A DNA stretch of 64,000 bases. Source: Reinekea sp. G2M2-21. Its GTDB lineage: Bacteria > Pseudomonadota > Gammaproteobacteria > Pseudomonadales > Natronospirillaceae. Positions 51,421-60,120 of this stretch are shown here, piece after piece. The stretch is from contig NZ_JADPQG010000001.1 in the NCBI RefSeq assembly GCF_015687175.1, positions 496,001 to 560,000 of the forward strand. Reading direction: 5' to 3'. Under the pieces are notes generated by a model. It did no database searches. It had not been told where the DNA came from and saw only the letters and a program-made list of their open reading frames with translations. Numbering within the stretch: position 1 is the first letter of the stretch; the number at the start of each line of letters is the position of its first letter. Position numbers and translations under genes: made by a program.

Positions 51421-52287
51421 ATGGCAAAAATCAATTGGTTTCCGGGGCATATGGCGAAAGCCCGCCGGCAAATTAGTGAAATCATCCCCAAAATAGACGT
51501 CGTTATTGAGGTATTGGACGCCCGAATACCTTATTCCAGCATGAATCCAATTCTAACGAAAGTTCGTCGGGACAAGCCCGTATTGCGATTGCTCAGTAAA
51601 GCCGATCTTGCCGATCCGGCAGTGACCGATAAATGGCAACATCACCTGGAACAGGAGAAGAATATTATTGTCGTCCCCATGGTTATGAGCGACAAAAAAC
51701 AGTTGGCGGCAATACCAGGCTATTGTCGTCAATTGGCGCCGCATCGAGGAGGTCTGGCGAAACCTGTTCGCAGCGTCGTGGTCGGCATACCGAACGTTGG
51801 CAAATCAACACTCATTAATGGCCTGGCGGGCAAAAAAATTGCTCGTGTCGGAGATGAACCCGCTGTCACCAGAAATCAGCAAAGGATTCAAATCGCGCAA
51901 GACTTCACGCTAATGGATACTCCAGGGATTATGTGGCCGTCACCGGAAAGCGAGTTGGGTGGCTATCGACTTGCCGCCAGTGGGGCTATTAGAGACACTG
52001 CGGTCGAATATGAAGATATCGCTCTGTTCGCGGTTGATTACCTATCTCAGCGATACCCGGAGTCCTTGATTAAACGCTATAAACTCAAAGATATCCCAGC
52101 CACTTCGATGGAATGTATGGAGGCGATTGCCCGTCAGCGCGCCTGTGTTAAAGGGCGAGACGTGGACTGGCACAAGGTGAGTGAAATTGTGCTGAAAGAT
52201 TTAAGATCTGGTGCATTGGGTCGGATCAGCCTTGAAGAACCAGATCAAGAGGTTCCGTACCGTGATCTGCTGGAAGAGAATAGCTGA
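51421..52287 (+). CDS. ylqF: YlqF/RbgA-type ribosome biogenesis GTPase
   Basis: A circularly permuted GTPase involved in late large-subunit assembly. The 288-residue protein begins MAKINWFPGHMAKARRQI, the family N-terminus. The G4 motif (LSKADL) precedes G1 (GIPNVGKSTLING) and G3 (DTPG), the permuted order. The start is ATG 51421; TTG 51406 would add five residues. The C-terminal helical domain is present. It converges on the HDAC-like gene. Confidence 0.93.
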   Translation: MAKINWFPGHMAKARRQISEIIPKIDVVIEVLDARIPYSSMNPILTKVRRDKPVLRLLSKADLADPAVTDKWQHHLEQEKNIIVVPMVMSDKKQLAAIPGYCRQLAPHRGGLAKPVRSVVVGIPNVGKSTLINGLAGKKIARVGDEPAVTRNQQRIQIAQDFTLMDTPGIMWPSPESELGGYRLAASGAIRDTAVEYEDIALFAVDYLSQRYPESLIKRYKLKDIPATSMECMEAIARQRACVKGRDVDWHKVSEIVLKDLRSGALGRISLEEPDQEVPYRDLLEENS

Positions 52288-52337
52288 AACTGTTCGTACT
52301 TAGTGGCCTGTCCCTGTCTGTCCGCTAAAACAAGGGA

Positions 52338-53261
52338 TTAGGCCATCAGCGCCCGGATATGGGCTTCAGCGCCATCCGCCAGAGCTTCCAGATGATAGCC
52401 GCCTTCCAAGATAGACACGATTCGACCGTGACAGAGTTGATCAGCTGCCTCTGCAATGGCTTGCGTTAACCAGAAATAGTCCTCAGTTTGCCAATTGATC
52501 TGTCCCAATGGGTCTTTGGTGTGAGCGTCGAAGCCTGCTGAGATGAAAATCATTTCAGGTTGATGCGCGGTTAAGGCAGGCAACCACTGTTCTTCCCAGG
52601 CTATTCGCACGTCACGAAAGTCAGAAAACGCAACCATTGGTGTCAGTAGTATGTGAGGGTGCTCAACGGCCCAATGACTGTTCGGGTAAAAAGGATGTTG
52701 GAAGCTGGTGCAAACCATAACATCTGGGCGGTTTTCGTACATTTCGATGGTGCCGTTACATTGGTGAACATCGAAATCGATGATGGCTACTTTTTTTAGT
52801 CCGTGATGCTTAATCGCGTGTTCTGCTGCGACAGCGATGTTATTAAAAAAACAAAAGCCCATGGTAACGTTGGGTTCTGCATGATGACCAGGCGGTCGTA
52901 CAGCACAAAAAGCGCGGTTGAATGCTTTGTTCATCACGCCATCAACAGCAAGGATTCCTGCTCCGGCAGCCAAATAACTGGCTTCCCAGGTATGAGGTCC
53001 CATTAATGTATCCGGGTCGGCCTGGATTAACCCATGGCGTGGGCTGATTCGATCGAGTTGTTCTACATAATTGCTGTGGTGAACTCTCAATACATGTTCT
53101 TTTTTTGCCTGATACGCTTCCAATGGAATAAGTTCATTCATCAGACCAGTCGAGATCAAACGATCCCGGATGGCTTTGGTCCGCAGCGGTGATTCTGGGT
53201 GTTCCTCACCCATATCATGTAATTCACAATGTTCGTGGTATATAAACGCAGTTTTGGTCAT
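52338..53261 (-). CDS. histone deacetylase family amidohydrolase
   Basis: A 307-residue zinc amidohydrolase of the arginase/deacetylase fold, of the kind acting on acetylated lysines or polyamines. Seen: HPESPLRTKAIRDRL at the N-terminus, RPPGHHAE with the catalytic His pair, the metal site IDFDVHQCNGT (Asp and His ligands kept), and SAGFDAHTKDPLGQ with the second Asp ligand, then EGGYHLEAL. The usual DVHHGNGT reads DVHQCNGT here. It is divergent from the PatZ-like acetyltransferase gene, so a matched pair of acetylating and deacetylating enzymes is possible. Confidence 0.9.
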   Translation of the reverse strand: MTKTAFIYHEHCELHDMGEEHPESPLRTKAIRDRLISTGLMNELIPLEAYQAKKEHVLRVHHSNYVEQLDRISPRHGLIQADPDTLMGPHTWEASYLAAGAGILAVDGVMNKAFNRAFCAVRPPGHHAEPNVTMGFCFFNNIAVAAEHAIKHHGLKKVAIIDFDVHQCNGTIEMYENRPDVMVCTSFQHPFYPNSHWAVEHPHILLTPMVAFSDFRDVRIAWEEQWLPALTAHQPEMIFISAGFDAHTKDPLGQINWQTEDYFWLTQAIAEAADQLCHGRIVSILEGGYHLEALADGAEAHIRALMA

Positions 53262-53337
53262 CGTTGATATAGGCCATTGAATTTATAGGCATTATAGGGC
53301 TAGAGTGAGTGCATAGCATCACGACTTTGGTTCTACT

Positions 53338-55971
53338 ATGCCCGATTTGAGTTCTTTTTTCTCGCCAAAATCTATCGCTGTTATTGGCGCATCGGAGCGT
53401 GATAGCAGCATGGGGGGCTTGGTACTCCAAAACCTGAAAAGTTCCTCATTCGAACATGACGTGTTTGCCGTTAACCTGAAAGGCTACCCTTCAGTGTTTG
53501 GTTATCCTTGTGTGCGATACCTCAGGGAAATCTCGGCACCTGTCGATCTGGCTGTTATTTGTGTACCCCCTGAGGTTATCCCCAGAGTTCTCAGGCAAAT
53601 GGGTCGCCACGGTATAAAGGCAGCGCTGATATTGACCGGTGGTTTGGCTCGACAGCTTAATTTTAGTCCTGCTAACAATCTAAAAATCGCCAAAATTGCC
53701 AAAGATGAAGGCATTCGACTGATGGGTCCTAACTGTTTAGGCATTCTTGTGCCGGAACATCATATGAATGCCAGTTATACTCATATAGATGCACTACCGG
53801 GATCTTCTGCTTATGTCGGACATTCTGCGGCGCTTGGTGGAGCTCTTTTGGATTGGGCTGGGGCCCGTGGTATTGGGTTTTCTCATTTTTTAACCCTGGG
53901 CGCGAGCGCAGACATCCGAATATCCGACGTCGTGGATTATCTTGCGTCAGATCGACGTGTGAAGGCAATTTTGATTCACCTTGAGCAAATTCGAGATGCC
54001 AATCGACTGTTGACCGCCTTGCGAGCGGCATCGAGGTCAAAAAAAGTTTTGGCAATCCGCACCCATTCCAAAGACGCACTGCCCAATGGGGTAACCGATG
54101 TTGGCAAAATAGACAGTGAATTTTTCAGTCGTGCTGGTGTTTTGCAGGTAGACACGATTGACGGTTTATTTAGTGGTCTCGAAATTCTCTCGCGTTCAAA
54201 ACCACTATATTACCGTAATCTCGCCATTGTTAGTAACGGCCTGGGTACTGCGATGTTGGCACGCCAATATCTGTTGGCGAATAACGGTGATTTAGCGCCA
54301 GCCCCCAAATCTGAACGTCTGAAACAAGACAGTTGGTATAGCTCAGAAACTCGTGGTAATCCTGCGATATTGCCTCCACAGGCGAGTGGCGAAGACTATG
54401 TAAGTTTCATGAAGGAGCTTGAAAAAGAGCCTTCGCTTGGAGCTATGCTAGTGATTCATTCACCTAATCGTCGCTCAAACAGTTCTGAAGTTGCCCAAGC
54501 TTTGCTCAAGTATATAAAACGCTCGCGCCGCTTAGTGTTGACCTGTTTTTTGGGTGGGTTGACGACGCAGGACGCGCGAAAATCCTTTGATGGTAGCGGG
54601 TTGCTCAATTTCGATTCACCAACCGACGCCGTAAATGCGTTTTTAACGTTGGCCCAGCACACTGCAGCGCAAGAGGCATTAAGGGAAACTCCGACAACAG
54701 ATGCATTGGACTTCATTCCGGACCGAGCGCAGGCAAAAAGGGTAATATATCAGGCCCGGCAAGAGCGCCGCAGTTACTTGACCTGGCCTGAGTCTAGGTA
54801 TTTATTGCGTGCCTACGGTTTTAAGCTCGTAGACAGCACGTTTGATACCGATTTTGATCGTTTGCTGAATCGATTAACACCACGATATTTTCCTGCTGCG
54901 CTGAGGATCGTACATGAAACCTACAGTTATCCTTTTGCCTACCAGAGCATACCGGCAGCACGATGGCGGGGCGCTAAAATAGAACTGCCCGATGTCGCCG
55001 CACTGAATGTTGCACATGAAGAGTTGCTGGCAGAAAAAAAACACCGCTTACCCGATTCGAAGATATTGGGCTGGGCCGTTCAGCCTATGCGTCGAAAGGT
55101 AGATGCGCTGCAGTTCAGCCTGGGTATTACAAGAGATGAAACTTACGGCCCCTTGATTTTCTTTGGCGAAGGCGGTTCACATGCCGATATGCTGGCCGAT
55201 CGCCAGGTGGCATTGGTACCGCTGAATTCATCATTGGCAAAACAGCTCATTCAAAAAACGCATGGCTATGCAGTGCTGTTGGAGCGAAGTAATGATCTGG
55301 ACAATGATCTGAAGATTTTGATTCAGTATTGCGTGGCATTATCACAAATGGTTATTGATAATCCTCGATTAGCCGGTGTTGAGGTGAACTTGCTACTGCA
55401 AAACGATGACATCCCCATTGTTTTAGGAGCCGCAGCATCACTAGGCGAAAAAGTTCGACCGGCACTCAATCCATACCCTGCGGAACTTGAAGAACATGTT
55501 ACCTTGAAAAACGGTGCAGACGTGCTGATTCGTCCGATCATGGGTGAGGATGAGCCCGAATTGAAAGCGTTTTTCGCCCGTTTCGATTCAGAAGCCCTAA
55601 GGCTTCGTTTTTTCTACAGCCGCCTGAAGTTCGAACATCTCGAATTAGCCTACATGAGCCAGATCGACTATCGGCGGGAAATGGTATTTGTGGCGATGGA
55701 TCAGGGACAGATGATCGGTGAAATGCGGTTATGGTGGGATATCAATCGCAATGAAATTGAATTTGCGATTATGGTTGCACCCGTAGCGCAAGGGACGGGT
55801 GTTGCCAGCCTGTTAATGGAAAAAACCTTCCGCTATGCAAAATCTCTGCATGTCAGGACAATTATTGCCGATGTACTCCCTGAGAACACGGCCATGCTAG
55901 GTCTGGCGGAGCGCTTCGGCTTTGAAAAAATGATGGAAGATGACATTATGAAAGTTGTCAAACATCTATAA
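53338..55971 (+). CDS. patZ: PatZ-like protein lysine acetyltransferase (degenerate NDP-forming acyl-CoA ligase fused to GNAT)
   Basis: An 877-residue protein. Order: CoA-binding Rossmann domain (SFFSPKSIAVIGASERDSSMGG), succinyl-CoA ligase-like domains, an ATP-grasp-like region, and a C-terminal GNAT domain from about residue 715 (RPIMGEDEPELKAFF, VAPVAQGTGVASLLMEK). E. coli PatZ/Pka (about 886 residues) acetylates acetyl-CoA synthetase and other proteins using acetyl-CoA. The phospho-His loop of active ligases (ASHTG) aligns with NGVTD, so ligase activity is probably lost, as in known Pat proteins. It is divergent from the deacetylase-like gene and 9 nt before nudC. Confidence 0.9.
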   Translation: MPDLSSFFSPKSIAVIGASERDSSMGGLVLQNLKSSSFEHDVFAVNLKGYPSVFGYPCVRYLREISAPVDLAVICVPPEVIPRVLRQMGRHGIKAALILTGGLARQLNFSPANNLKIAKIAKDEGIRLMGPNCLGILVPEHHMNASYTHIDALPGSSAYVGHSAALGGALLDWAGARGIGFSHFLTLGASADIRISDVVDYLASDRRVKAILIHLEQIRDANRLLTALRAASRSKKVLAIRTHSKDALPNGVTDVGKIDSEFFSRAGVLQVDTIDGLFSGLEILSRSKPLYYRNLAIVSNGLGTAMLARQYLLANNGDLAPAPKSERLKQDSWYSSETRGNPAILPPQASGEDYVSFMKELEKEPSLGAMLVIHSPNRRSNSSEVAQALLKYIKRSRRLVLTCFLGGLTTQDARKSFDGSGLLNFDSPTDAVNAFLTLAQHTAAQEALRETPTTDALDFIPDRAQAKRVIYQARQERRSYLTWPESRYLLRAYGFKLVDSTFDTDFDRLLNRLTPRYFPAALRIVHETYSYPFAYQSIPAARWRGAKIELPDVAALNVAHEELLAEKKHRLPDSKILGWAVQPMRRKVDALQFSLGITRDETYGPLIFFGEGGSHADMLADRQVALVPLNSSLAKQLIQKTHGYAVLLERSNDLDNDLKILIQYCVALSQMVIDNPRLAGVEVNLLLQNDDIPIVLGAAASLGEKVRPALNPYPAELEEHVTLKNGADVLIRPIMGEDEPELKAFFARFDSEALRLRFFYSRLKFEHLELAYMSQIDYRREMVFVAMDQGQMIGEMRLWWDINRNEIEFAIMVAPVAQGTGVASLLMEKTFRYAKSLHVRTIIADVLPENTAMLGLAERFGFEKMMEDDIMKVVKHL

Positions 55972-55980
55972 AGGTCCGTT

Positions 55981-56790
55981 ATGCTTTACGAGTTAGGGAT
56001 GCATCGAATTGAGTTGCCTGGCAAGGTGCCGAAGCCAACGGCAAAGTCACGACTTATCCTCTGGCATGAGAACCAGGTGTTGATGAATGGTGTCGATATC
56101 TCTTGGCCTTTCTCGGGTGCGGATATTGACCAGAACCCGTGTGAATTTGTCGGGACGCTGAACGGTAAAGCCTATTTTACCACCACGATCAGGGAACTAC
56201 CGGCAAAGGCCGATACACGCTCACTGCGGGATATCGCTTTTGTTGGCGAGACTGCTTTCATGTTGTGTGGCCGGGCACGCGCGCATCTCGACTGGCGCAC
56301 GCAACACAGATTTTGCAGCCAATGCGGCCAGTCCGTTCACCAGGTGGCGCAGGAGTTTGCCATGGAATGTGTTCCATGCCGATTGCGTTTTTATCCCCGG
56401 ATCTCTCCGTGCATTATTGTGCTAATTACCCATGGTCGGCGCATACTCCTCGCTCAGGGGGAGAAGAATCGCGAGCAGGGCTGGTACAGTACCTTGGCGG
56501 GTTTTATCGAGTCGGGTGAGTCAGCCGAGCAGGCGGTTATTCGCGAAGTAAAAGAAGAAGTTAATGTCGATGTTAAAAACATACGTTATTTAAACAGCCA
56601 GGCCTGGCCTTTCCCCAATCAGCTCATGCTGGGTTACAGCGCGGAATATGCTGGCGGAGAAATTATTCCGGCGGTAGGGGAAATCGCAGACGCGGCTTGG
56701 TTTGACATCGATGAACTGCCCAAACACCCTCCTAGCATTTCAATCGCCGGTTGGATGATTCGACAATTCAGAGAGTCAATTTCAGGCTAG
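55981..56790 (+). CDS. nudC: NAD+ diphosphatase / RNA deNADding Nudix hydrolase NudC
   Basis: Cleaves NADH and removes NAD caps from RNA. The 269-residue protein has the zinc site Cys112-x2-Cys115 and Cys130-x2-Cys133, the Nudix box GFIESGESAEQAVIREVKEE, and the NudC-specific SQAWPFPNQLM (family form SQPWPFPxS). The Nudix box ends EEVNV where Gly is usual at the Asn. It starts 9 nt after patZ and probably shares its transcript. Confidence 0.93.
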   Translation: MLYELGMHRIELPGKVPKPTAKSRLILWHENQVLMNGVDISWPFSGADIDQNPCEFVGTLNGKAYFTTTIRELPAKADTRSLRDIAFVGETAFMLCGRARAHLDWRTQHRFCSQCGQSVHQVAQEFAMECVPCRLRFYPRISPCIIVLITHGRRILLAQGEKNREQGWYSTLAGFIESGESAEQAVIREVKEEVNVDVKNIRYLNSQAWPFPNQLMLGYSAEYAGGEIIPAVGEIADAAWFDIDELPKHPPSISIAGWMIRQFRESISG

Positions 56791-56799
56791 GTGATACTT

Positions 56800-56919
56800 C
56801 TATTTGTGGCTTTGTTGTTTTTTCGCATCTTTGCGTAGGAAATAATAAACGCCACCGAAAAATGCCACCATGAGACCTATAACGCCGACACCCGACAATA
56901 CGACGATATCTAAATACAT
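56800..56919 (-). CDS. ccoM: CcoM-like small cbb3 oxidase subunit
   Basis: A 39-residue single-pass membrane protein. It starts MYLDIVVLSGVGVIGLMVAFF, continues with a Gly/Tyr/Phe stretch, and ends in a short charged tail RKDAKKQQSHK. The pattern M-aromatic-x-D-x-V-V...GVxxxGLMVAFF...KD resembles, from memory, CcoM, the extra subunit seen in the Pseudomonas stutzeri cbb3 oxidase. The ATG with AGGGTG upstream is chosen; the frame also runs upstream to 57051 without a good start. A likely Anr-dependent promoter precedes it, supporting an oxidase role. I cannot run an alignment, so the name is tentative. Confidence 0.65.
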   Translation of the reverse strand: MYLDIVVLSGVGVIGLMVAFFGGVYYFLRKDAKKQQSHK

Positions 56920-56979
56920 AACAATCACCCTGTTTTTGCTTGTGATTTCGCTAGTGTAAGTATTTAGAGGGGAGGTGGT

Positions 56980-56993
56980 TTGACGTGGGTCAG
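56980..56993 (-). promoter_or_regulatory. putative Anr/FNR box upstream of ccoM
   Basis: On the minus strand the site reads CTGAC-CCAC-GTCAA, a 7/10 match to TTGAT-N4-ATCAA with strong dyad symmetry (TGAC/GTCA). TACACT at 56953-56958 is a possible -10, with a start near 56946. The box centre would then be at about -40.5, the class II activator position. Confidence 0.55.
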
Positions 56994-57025
56994 AAAAAAA
57001 ACAGCGACTGGCGTCGCTGTTTTTG
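56994..57025 (-). terminator. terminator after anr
   Basis: ACAGCGAC (57001-57008) pairs with GTCGCTGT (57013-57020) around TGGC. On the minus strand the stem is followed by seven T residues (A-run 56994-57000). It abuts the ccoM Anr box. Confidence 0.88.
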
Positions 57026-57031
57026 ATTGTT

Positions 57032-57769
57032 TTATTCGATGCCCAGCTCAACTCGCTCGCATTCGGCTAATGAGGCAATGGACGTTAGCTCCTCAAAATT
57101 GCTGATAACAATATCTTTTGCACTGCCGGTGGCTTCCAGTAGTCCCTGTTTCTGAAAGCGAGTAAACACTCGACTGACGGTTTCGACAGCCAATCCTAGA
57201 TAATTGGCTATATCTGCGCGAGACATGGTCAGGCGGAAGGATGTCCCGGAAAAACCACGCCGTTTGAAGCGAGCGGCCAGGTTAATCAGAAACGACGCAA
57301 TTCGTTCTTCAGCGCTTTTCTTGCTCAACAGCAGCATCATTTGCTGTTCTTCTCTGAGTTCTTTACTCATCAATCGCATCAACTGTCGGCGTAATTCGGG
57401 CATCTTACCGGAGAGTTCATCCAGTTTGTCGACCGGAATCTCACAAACATTGGTTGTTTCTAGGGCTTTTGCTGAAGAAGGGTAAGTAATGGAGTCATAG
57501 CTTTCCAGGCCAACCAATTCACTGGCCAGATGGAATCCGGTGATTTGCTCTTCTCCATCATTAGTCAGTGTATAGGTTTTTACTGTGCCTGTTCGAACTG
57601 CGAAAACCGCCTTGAATTCATCACCCTGATAAAAAAGGTGCTCACCTTTTTGGACTGGACGGCCTCGCTTAATGATTGAATCCAGAACATCCATATCGTC
57701 TACAGAGAGTGCAAGCGGTAAACACAGAGGGTGCAAGCTGCAATTTTTACAGGCGGTTGATAATCCCAT
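57032..57769 (-). CDS. anr: Anr/FNR-type oxygen-sensing transcription factor
   Basis: Global regulator of the switch to low oxygen. The 245-residue protein has the N-terminal 4Fe-4S ligands Cys7, Cys10 and Cys16 ([10 protein letters not shown]) with the fourth, Cys109, in NVCEIP. A CRP-type effector fold, a dimerisation helix, and a C-terminal helix-turn-helix with recognition sequence [11 protein letters not shown] (Glu and Arg contacts for TTGAT) follow. It lies downstream of ttcA and next to ccoM, near the cco assembly genes, as in pseudomonads. A perfect FNR box lies just upstream. Confidence 0.96.
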   Translation of the reverse strand: MGLSTACKNCSLHPLCLPLALSVDDMDVLDSIIKRGRPVQKGEHLFYQGDEFKAVFAVRTGTVKTYTLTNDGEEQITGFHLASELVGLESYDSITYPSSAKALETTNVCEIPVDKLDELSGKMPELRRQLMRLMSKELREEQQMMLLLSKKSAEERIASFLINLAARFKRRGFSGTSFRLTMSRADIANYLGLAVETVSRVFTRFQKQGLLEATGSAKDIVISNFEELTSIASLAECERVELGIE

Positions 57770-57794
57770 TCAAGGACTCCAGCAATTTAAAAAC

Positions 57795-57808
57795 TTGATA
57801 AGCATCAA
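57795..57808 (-). promoter_or_regulatory. consensus Anr/FNR box upstream of anr
   Basis: TTGATAAGCATCAA matches TTGAT-N4-ATCAA exactly. The centre (57801.5) is only about 32 nt before the anr ATG, too close for class II activation from that box (start site would lie in the gene). It therefore suits autorepression, or an unusual promoter geometry. Confidence 0.85.
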
Positions 57809-57824
57809 TCATACAACAAATATT

Positions 57825-58748
57825 CTACTGTTGTACCTCAAATGCGGCATCTTTATTGTCAGCGATATCTGACGGTACCCAGGTATTCACTGCAGTTGTC
57901 GCCATAGGTGAGTACTCACTTTGCACCTCAATTGTCGTTACCGGGATGCCGGTTGTCGCTAAGGTCTCGAAAGGGAACAGATTACGGTCAGCTAACTGAG
58001 AAGGGGATATGTTTGACATCGCCCTGAAAATGTTTTCGACACGCCCTGGAAACTGGGCTTCCCACTCACGGCACATGGCCTTAATGGCCTGTCTTTGCAG
58101 GTTTTCCTGTGAACCGCAGAGATTGCACGGGATGATGGGGTAGTTTTGCATTTGTGCAAATCGCTCGATATCCGCTTCTTTGCAATATGCCAACGGCCGG
58201 ATCAAAATGTTGGTTTTAGAGTCACTGAGCAACTTGGGTGGCATTGCTTTGAGCTTGCCTCCATAGAACATATTCAAAAACAGAGTTTCAATGATATCGT
58301 CTCTATGGTGACCCAATGCGACCTTGGTCGCACCTATTTGATCGGCAAAGGCATAAATGGTGCTTCGTCGTAAACGGGAGCAGATTCCACACGTTGTCTT
58401 GCCTTCTGGAACGGTTTCTTGAACGATTGAGTAGGTATCTCGTTCGAGAATATGAAAAGGAACACCAATAGATTTTAAATATTCCGGCAATATATGGTCC
58501 GGAAAACCGGGTTGTTTCTGGTCCAGGTTGACGGCTACCAAGTCAAAATGAACCGGAGCGCTTTTTTGCAGGCTACGCAAGATGTCGAGCATGGTATAGG
58601 AGTCTTTACCACCCGAGAGGCAGACCATGATCTTATCGCCTTCTTCGATCATGTTGTAATCTGCAATCGCTTTTCCGGCCTCGCGGCGCAATCGTTTTTG
58701 CAGCTTGTTAAATTCTAATTTGTCTTTGTTTGCCGGATTCTGTGACAT
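57825..58748 (-). CDS. ttcA: tRNA 2-thiocytidine(32) synthetase TtcA
   Basis: Thiolates C32 of several tRNAs using an iron-sulfur cluster and ATP. The 307-residue protein has the PP-loop SGGKDS (residues 45-50), the [19 protein letters not shown] motif, and the cluster Cys pair in [11 protein letters not shown], plus [12 protein letters not shown] near the C-terminus. It stands upstream of anr with 55 nt between, in which the Anr box lies. Confidence 0.95.
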   Translation of the reverse strand: MSQNPANKDKLEFNKLQKRLRREAGKAIADYNMIEEGDKIMVCLSGGKDSYTMLDILRSLQKSAPVHFDLVAVNLDQKQPGFPDHILPEYLKSIGVPFHILERDTYSIVQETVPEGKTTCGICSRLRRSTIYAFADQIGATKVALGHHRDDIIETLFLNMFYGGKLKAMPPKLLSDSKTNILIRPLAYCKEADIERFAQMQNYPIIPCNLCGSQENLQRQAIKAMCREWEAQFPGRVENIFRAMSNISPSQLADRNLFPFETLATTGIPVTTIEVQSEYSPMATTAVNTWVPSDIADNKDAAFEVQQ

Positions 58749-58896
58749 GACTATCTTTACTAGACGTTAAATTCGGCGCGTTTTTACCATGCTCGTGCTT
58801 GGCAGTAAATGGTTTTTCCGTAACGGAAACAATTACGGGCAACAAGATTGAGCGTTTTCGTTCGCACATGCTTAACTGGTAGGTTTTTCCTATCGG

Positions 58897-59361
58897 TTAG
58901 GCAACTCTGTGCAGTTGCAATATGTCAACCTGATGACAGCGTTTCTTGAGCGCTCGGCGAGGGGTTTGTGGCGCAATTATTTGCCAGGCTCGGTACATTT
59001 GTTCAAAAGTGAGTGTGTCATCCGGACGCTTTCCCATTAGTTTAAACATAAGTAACGCAGCTATGGCGGTCGCGTATCCATGGTTCATTGTCAGCTCCAG
59101 ATCAGGATTTTCCAAAAAACGGTGCTGACTGGCCAGTCCCCGAACTTTGCTCGCCAAAAGAGGGTGATTAACAAGGTAGTGATCCCATAAGTCCCAGTGT
59201 TGAGAATGGGAAATTTGATACACACCGTAACCACCTTCAATGGGTTGCTGGCAGTAAGCGGCGGCCGCAAGAAAGGTTTCCAAGTCAGCAGTTGCCAGGT
59301 CTAAAAACGTTAAACTGGGTTTTATGATTTGGTTCAGAACAAAATCTATTGAATATTGCAT
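58897..59361 (-). CDS. unknown 154-residue protein in the cco-anr cluster
   Basis: I do not recognise this protein. It has no signal peptide and one weak hydrophobic stretch (AIAALLMFKLMG). The segment PIEGGYGVYQISHSQHWDLW has Glu and an aromatic-rich pattern faintly like lysozyme-fold proteins, but no clear catalytic signature. The C-terminus is basic (PRRALKKRCHQ). A strong GGGAGGA ribosome site precedes the start, which supports a real gene. The neighbours are a gamma-glutamylcyclotransferase and ttcA. hemN, often near here in related genomes, is missing. Confidence 0.75.
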   Translation of the reverse strand: MQYSIDFVLNQIIKPSLTFLDLATADLETFLAAAAYCQQPIEGGYGVYQISHSQHWDLWDHYLVNHPLLASKVRGLASQHRFLENPDLELTMNHGYATAIAALLMFKLMGKRPDDTLTFEQMYRAWQIIAPQTPRRALKKRCHQVDILQLHRVA

Positions 59362-59511
59362 CCTGTCGTCCTCCCAGGAATATGCTTACCGGTATTCTGA
59401 CACCGTCGGCTGAATGAGAAATGAACAGCAAGAATTGAACCAGCTAACGAAGGTAAGTTAGTAAGTGCTTGGGTTATTGACTGCAGGCATTATTGATCTG
59501 GTTACCCTATG

Positions 59512-60108
59512 TCAGTGATGTCTGAGGGTCGTACGTTGTTTCCAGAGAGTTGGCAGATGTTTTTGCACGAATTGATCGATATGATGGATTCGATCTGAGG
59601 ACTGCAATGGCCTTGGGTAGAGTGGTTGGTGTCGGTCATTGACCAGGTGCTGCCATTGTTGTGTCAACTGAGTGAATTTCGCCGCAAACTCAGGTCCGTA
59701 GTCGAAACAACCATTCAAAATGACATCCAGATAACTTTGTGTTATCGGACGCTCCAAGGTTGGTTCGCCGTGATTGTCACCAACATAGGCCCAGAGTGTG
59801 CCCTGAGTCGGTAGTGGCACATCTGTTAGGGCGGTAACTGCAGACCATTCGATGTTGATGCGTTGATAGCCCATTTCCCTCTGATCAAAACGAATCAGAT
59901 TGTCAGGGTCAACTTGAAAATACACACCGTTACACAGGGATTCCGGTGCTAAGTGTGCACCGACAGCGGTCGCATGCCATTCCGGTGAATGTACCGACCA
60001 GCGACGGGCAATTCCTTGAATTTCTATAGGCAATGCCGGTCCGGTAACACCTGTACGGCTGCGACTATCGGCACATATCAGGCTGCCGTAGCCAAAAATG
60101 TAATCCAT
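59512..60108 (-). CDS. gamma-glutamylcyclotransferase family protein
   Basis: A 198-residue protein with the GGCT fold. MDYIFGYGSLICADSRSRTG carries the YGSL substrate loop. Members cleave gamma-glutamyl peptides such as glutathione to 5-oxoproline. The exact substrate is not decided; its length resembles ChaC-like and AIG2-like proteins. It lies 12 nt after the SafE-type gene and may be co-transcribed with the cco genes. Confidence 0.82.
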   Translation of the reverse strand: MDYIFGYGSLICADSRSRTGVTGPALPIEIQGIARRWSVHSPEWHATAVGAHLAPESLCNGVYFQVDPDNLIRFDQREMGYQRINIEWSAVTALTDVPLPTQGTLWAYVGDNHGEPTLERPITQSYLDVILNGCFDYGPEFAAKFTQLTQQWQHLVNDRHQPLYPRPLQSSDRIHHIDQFVQKHLPTLWKQRTTLRHH

Positions 60109-60120
60109 TGGCGATCTTTC

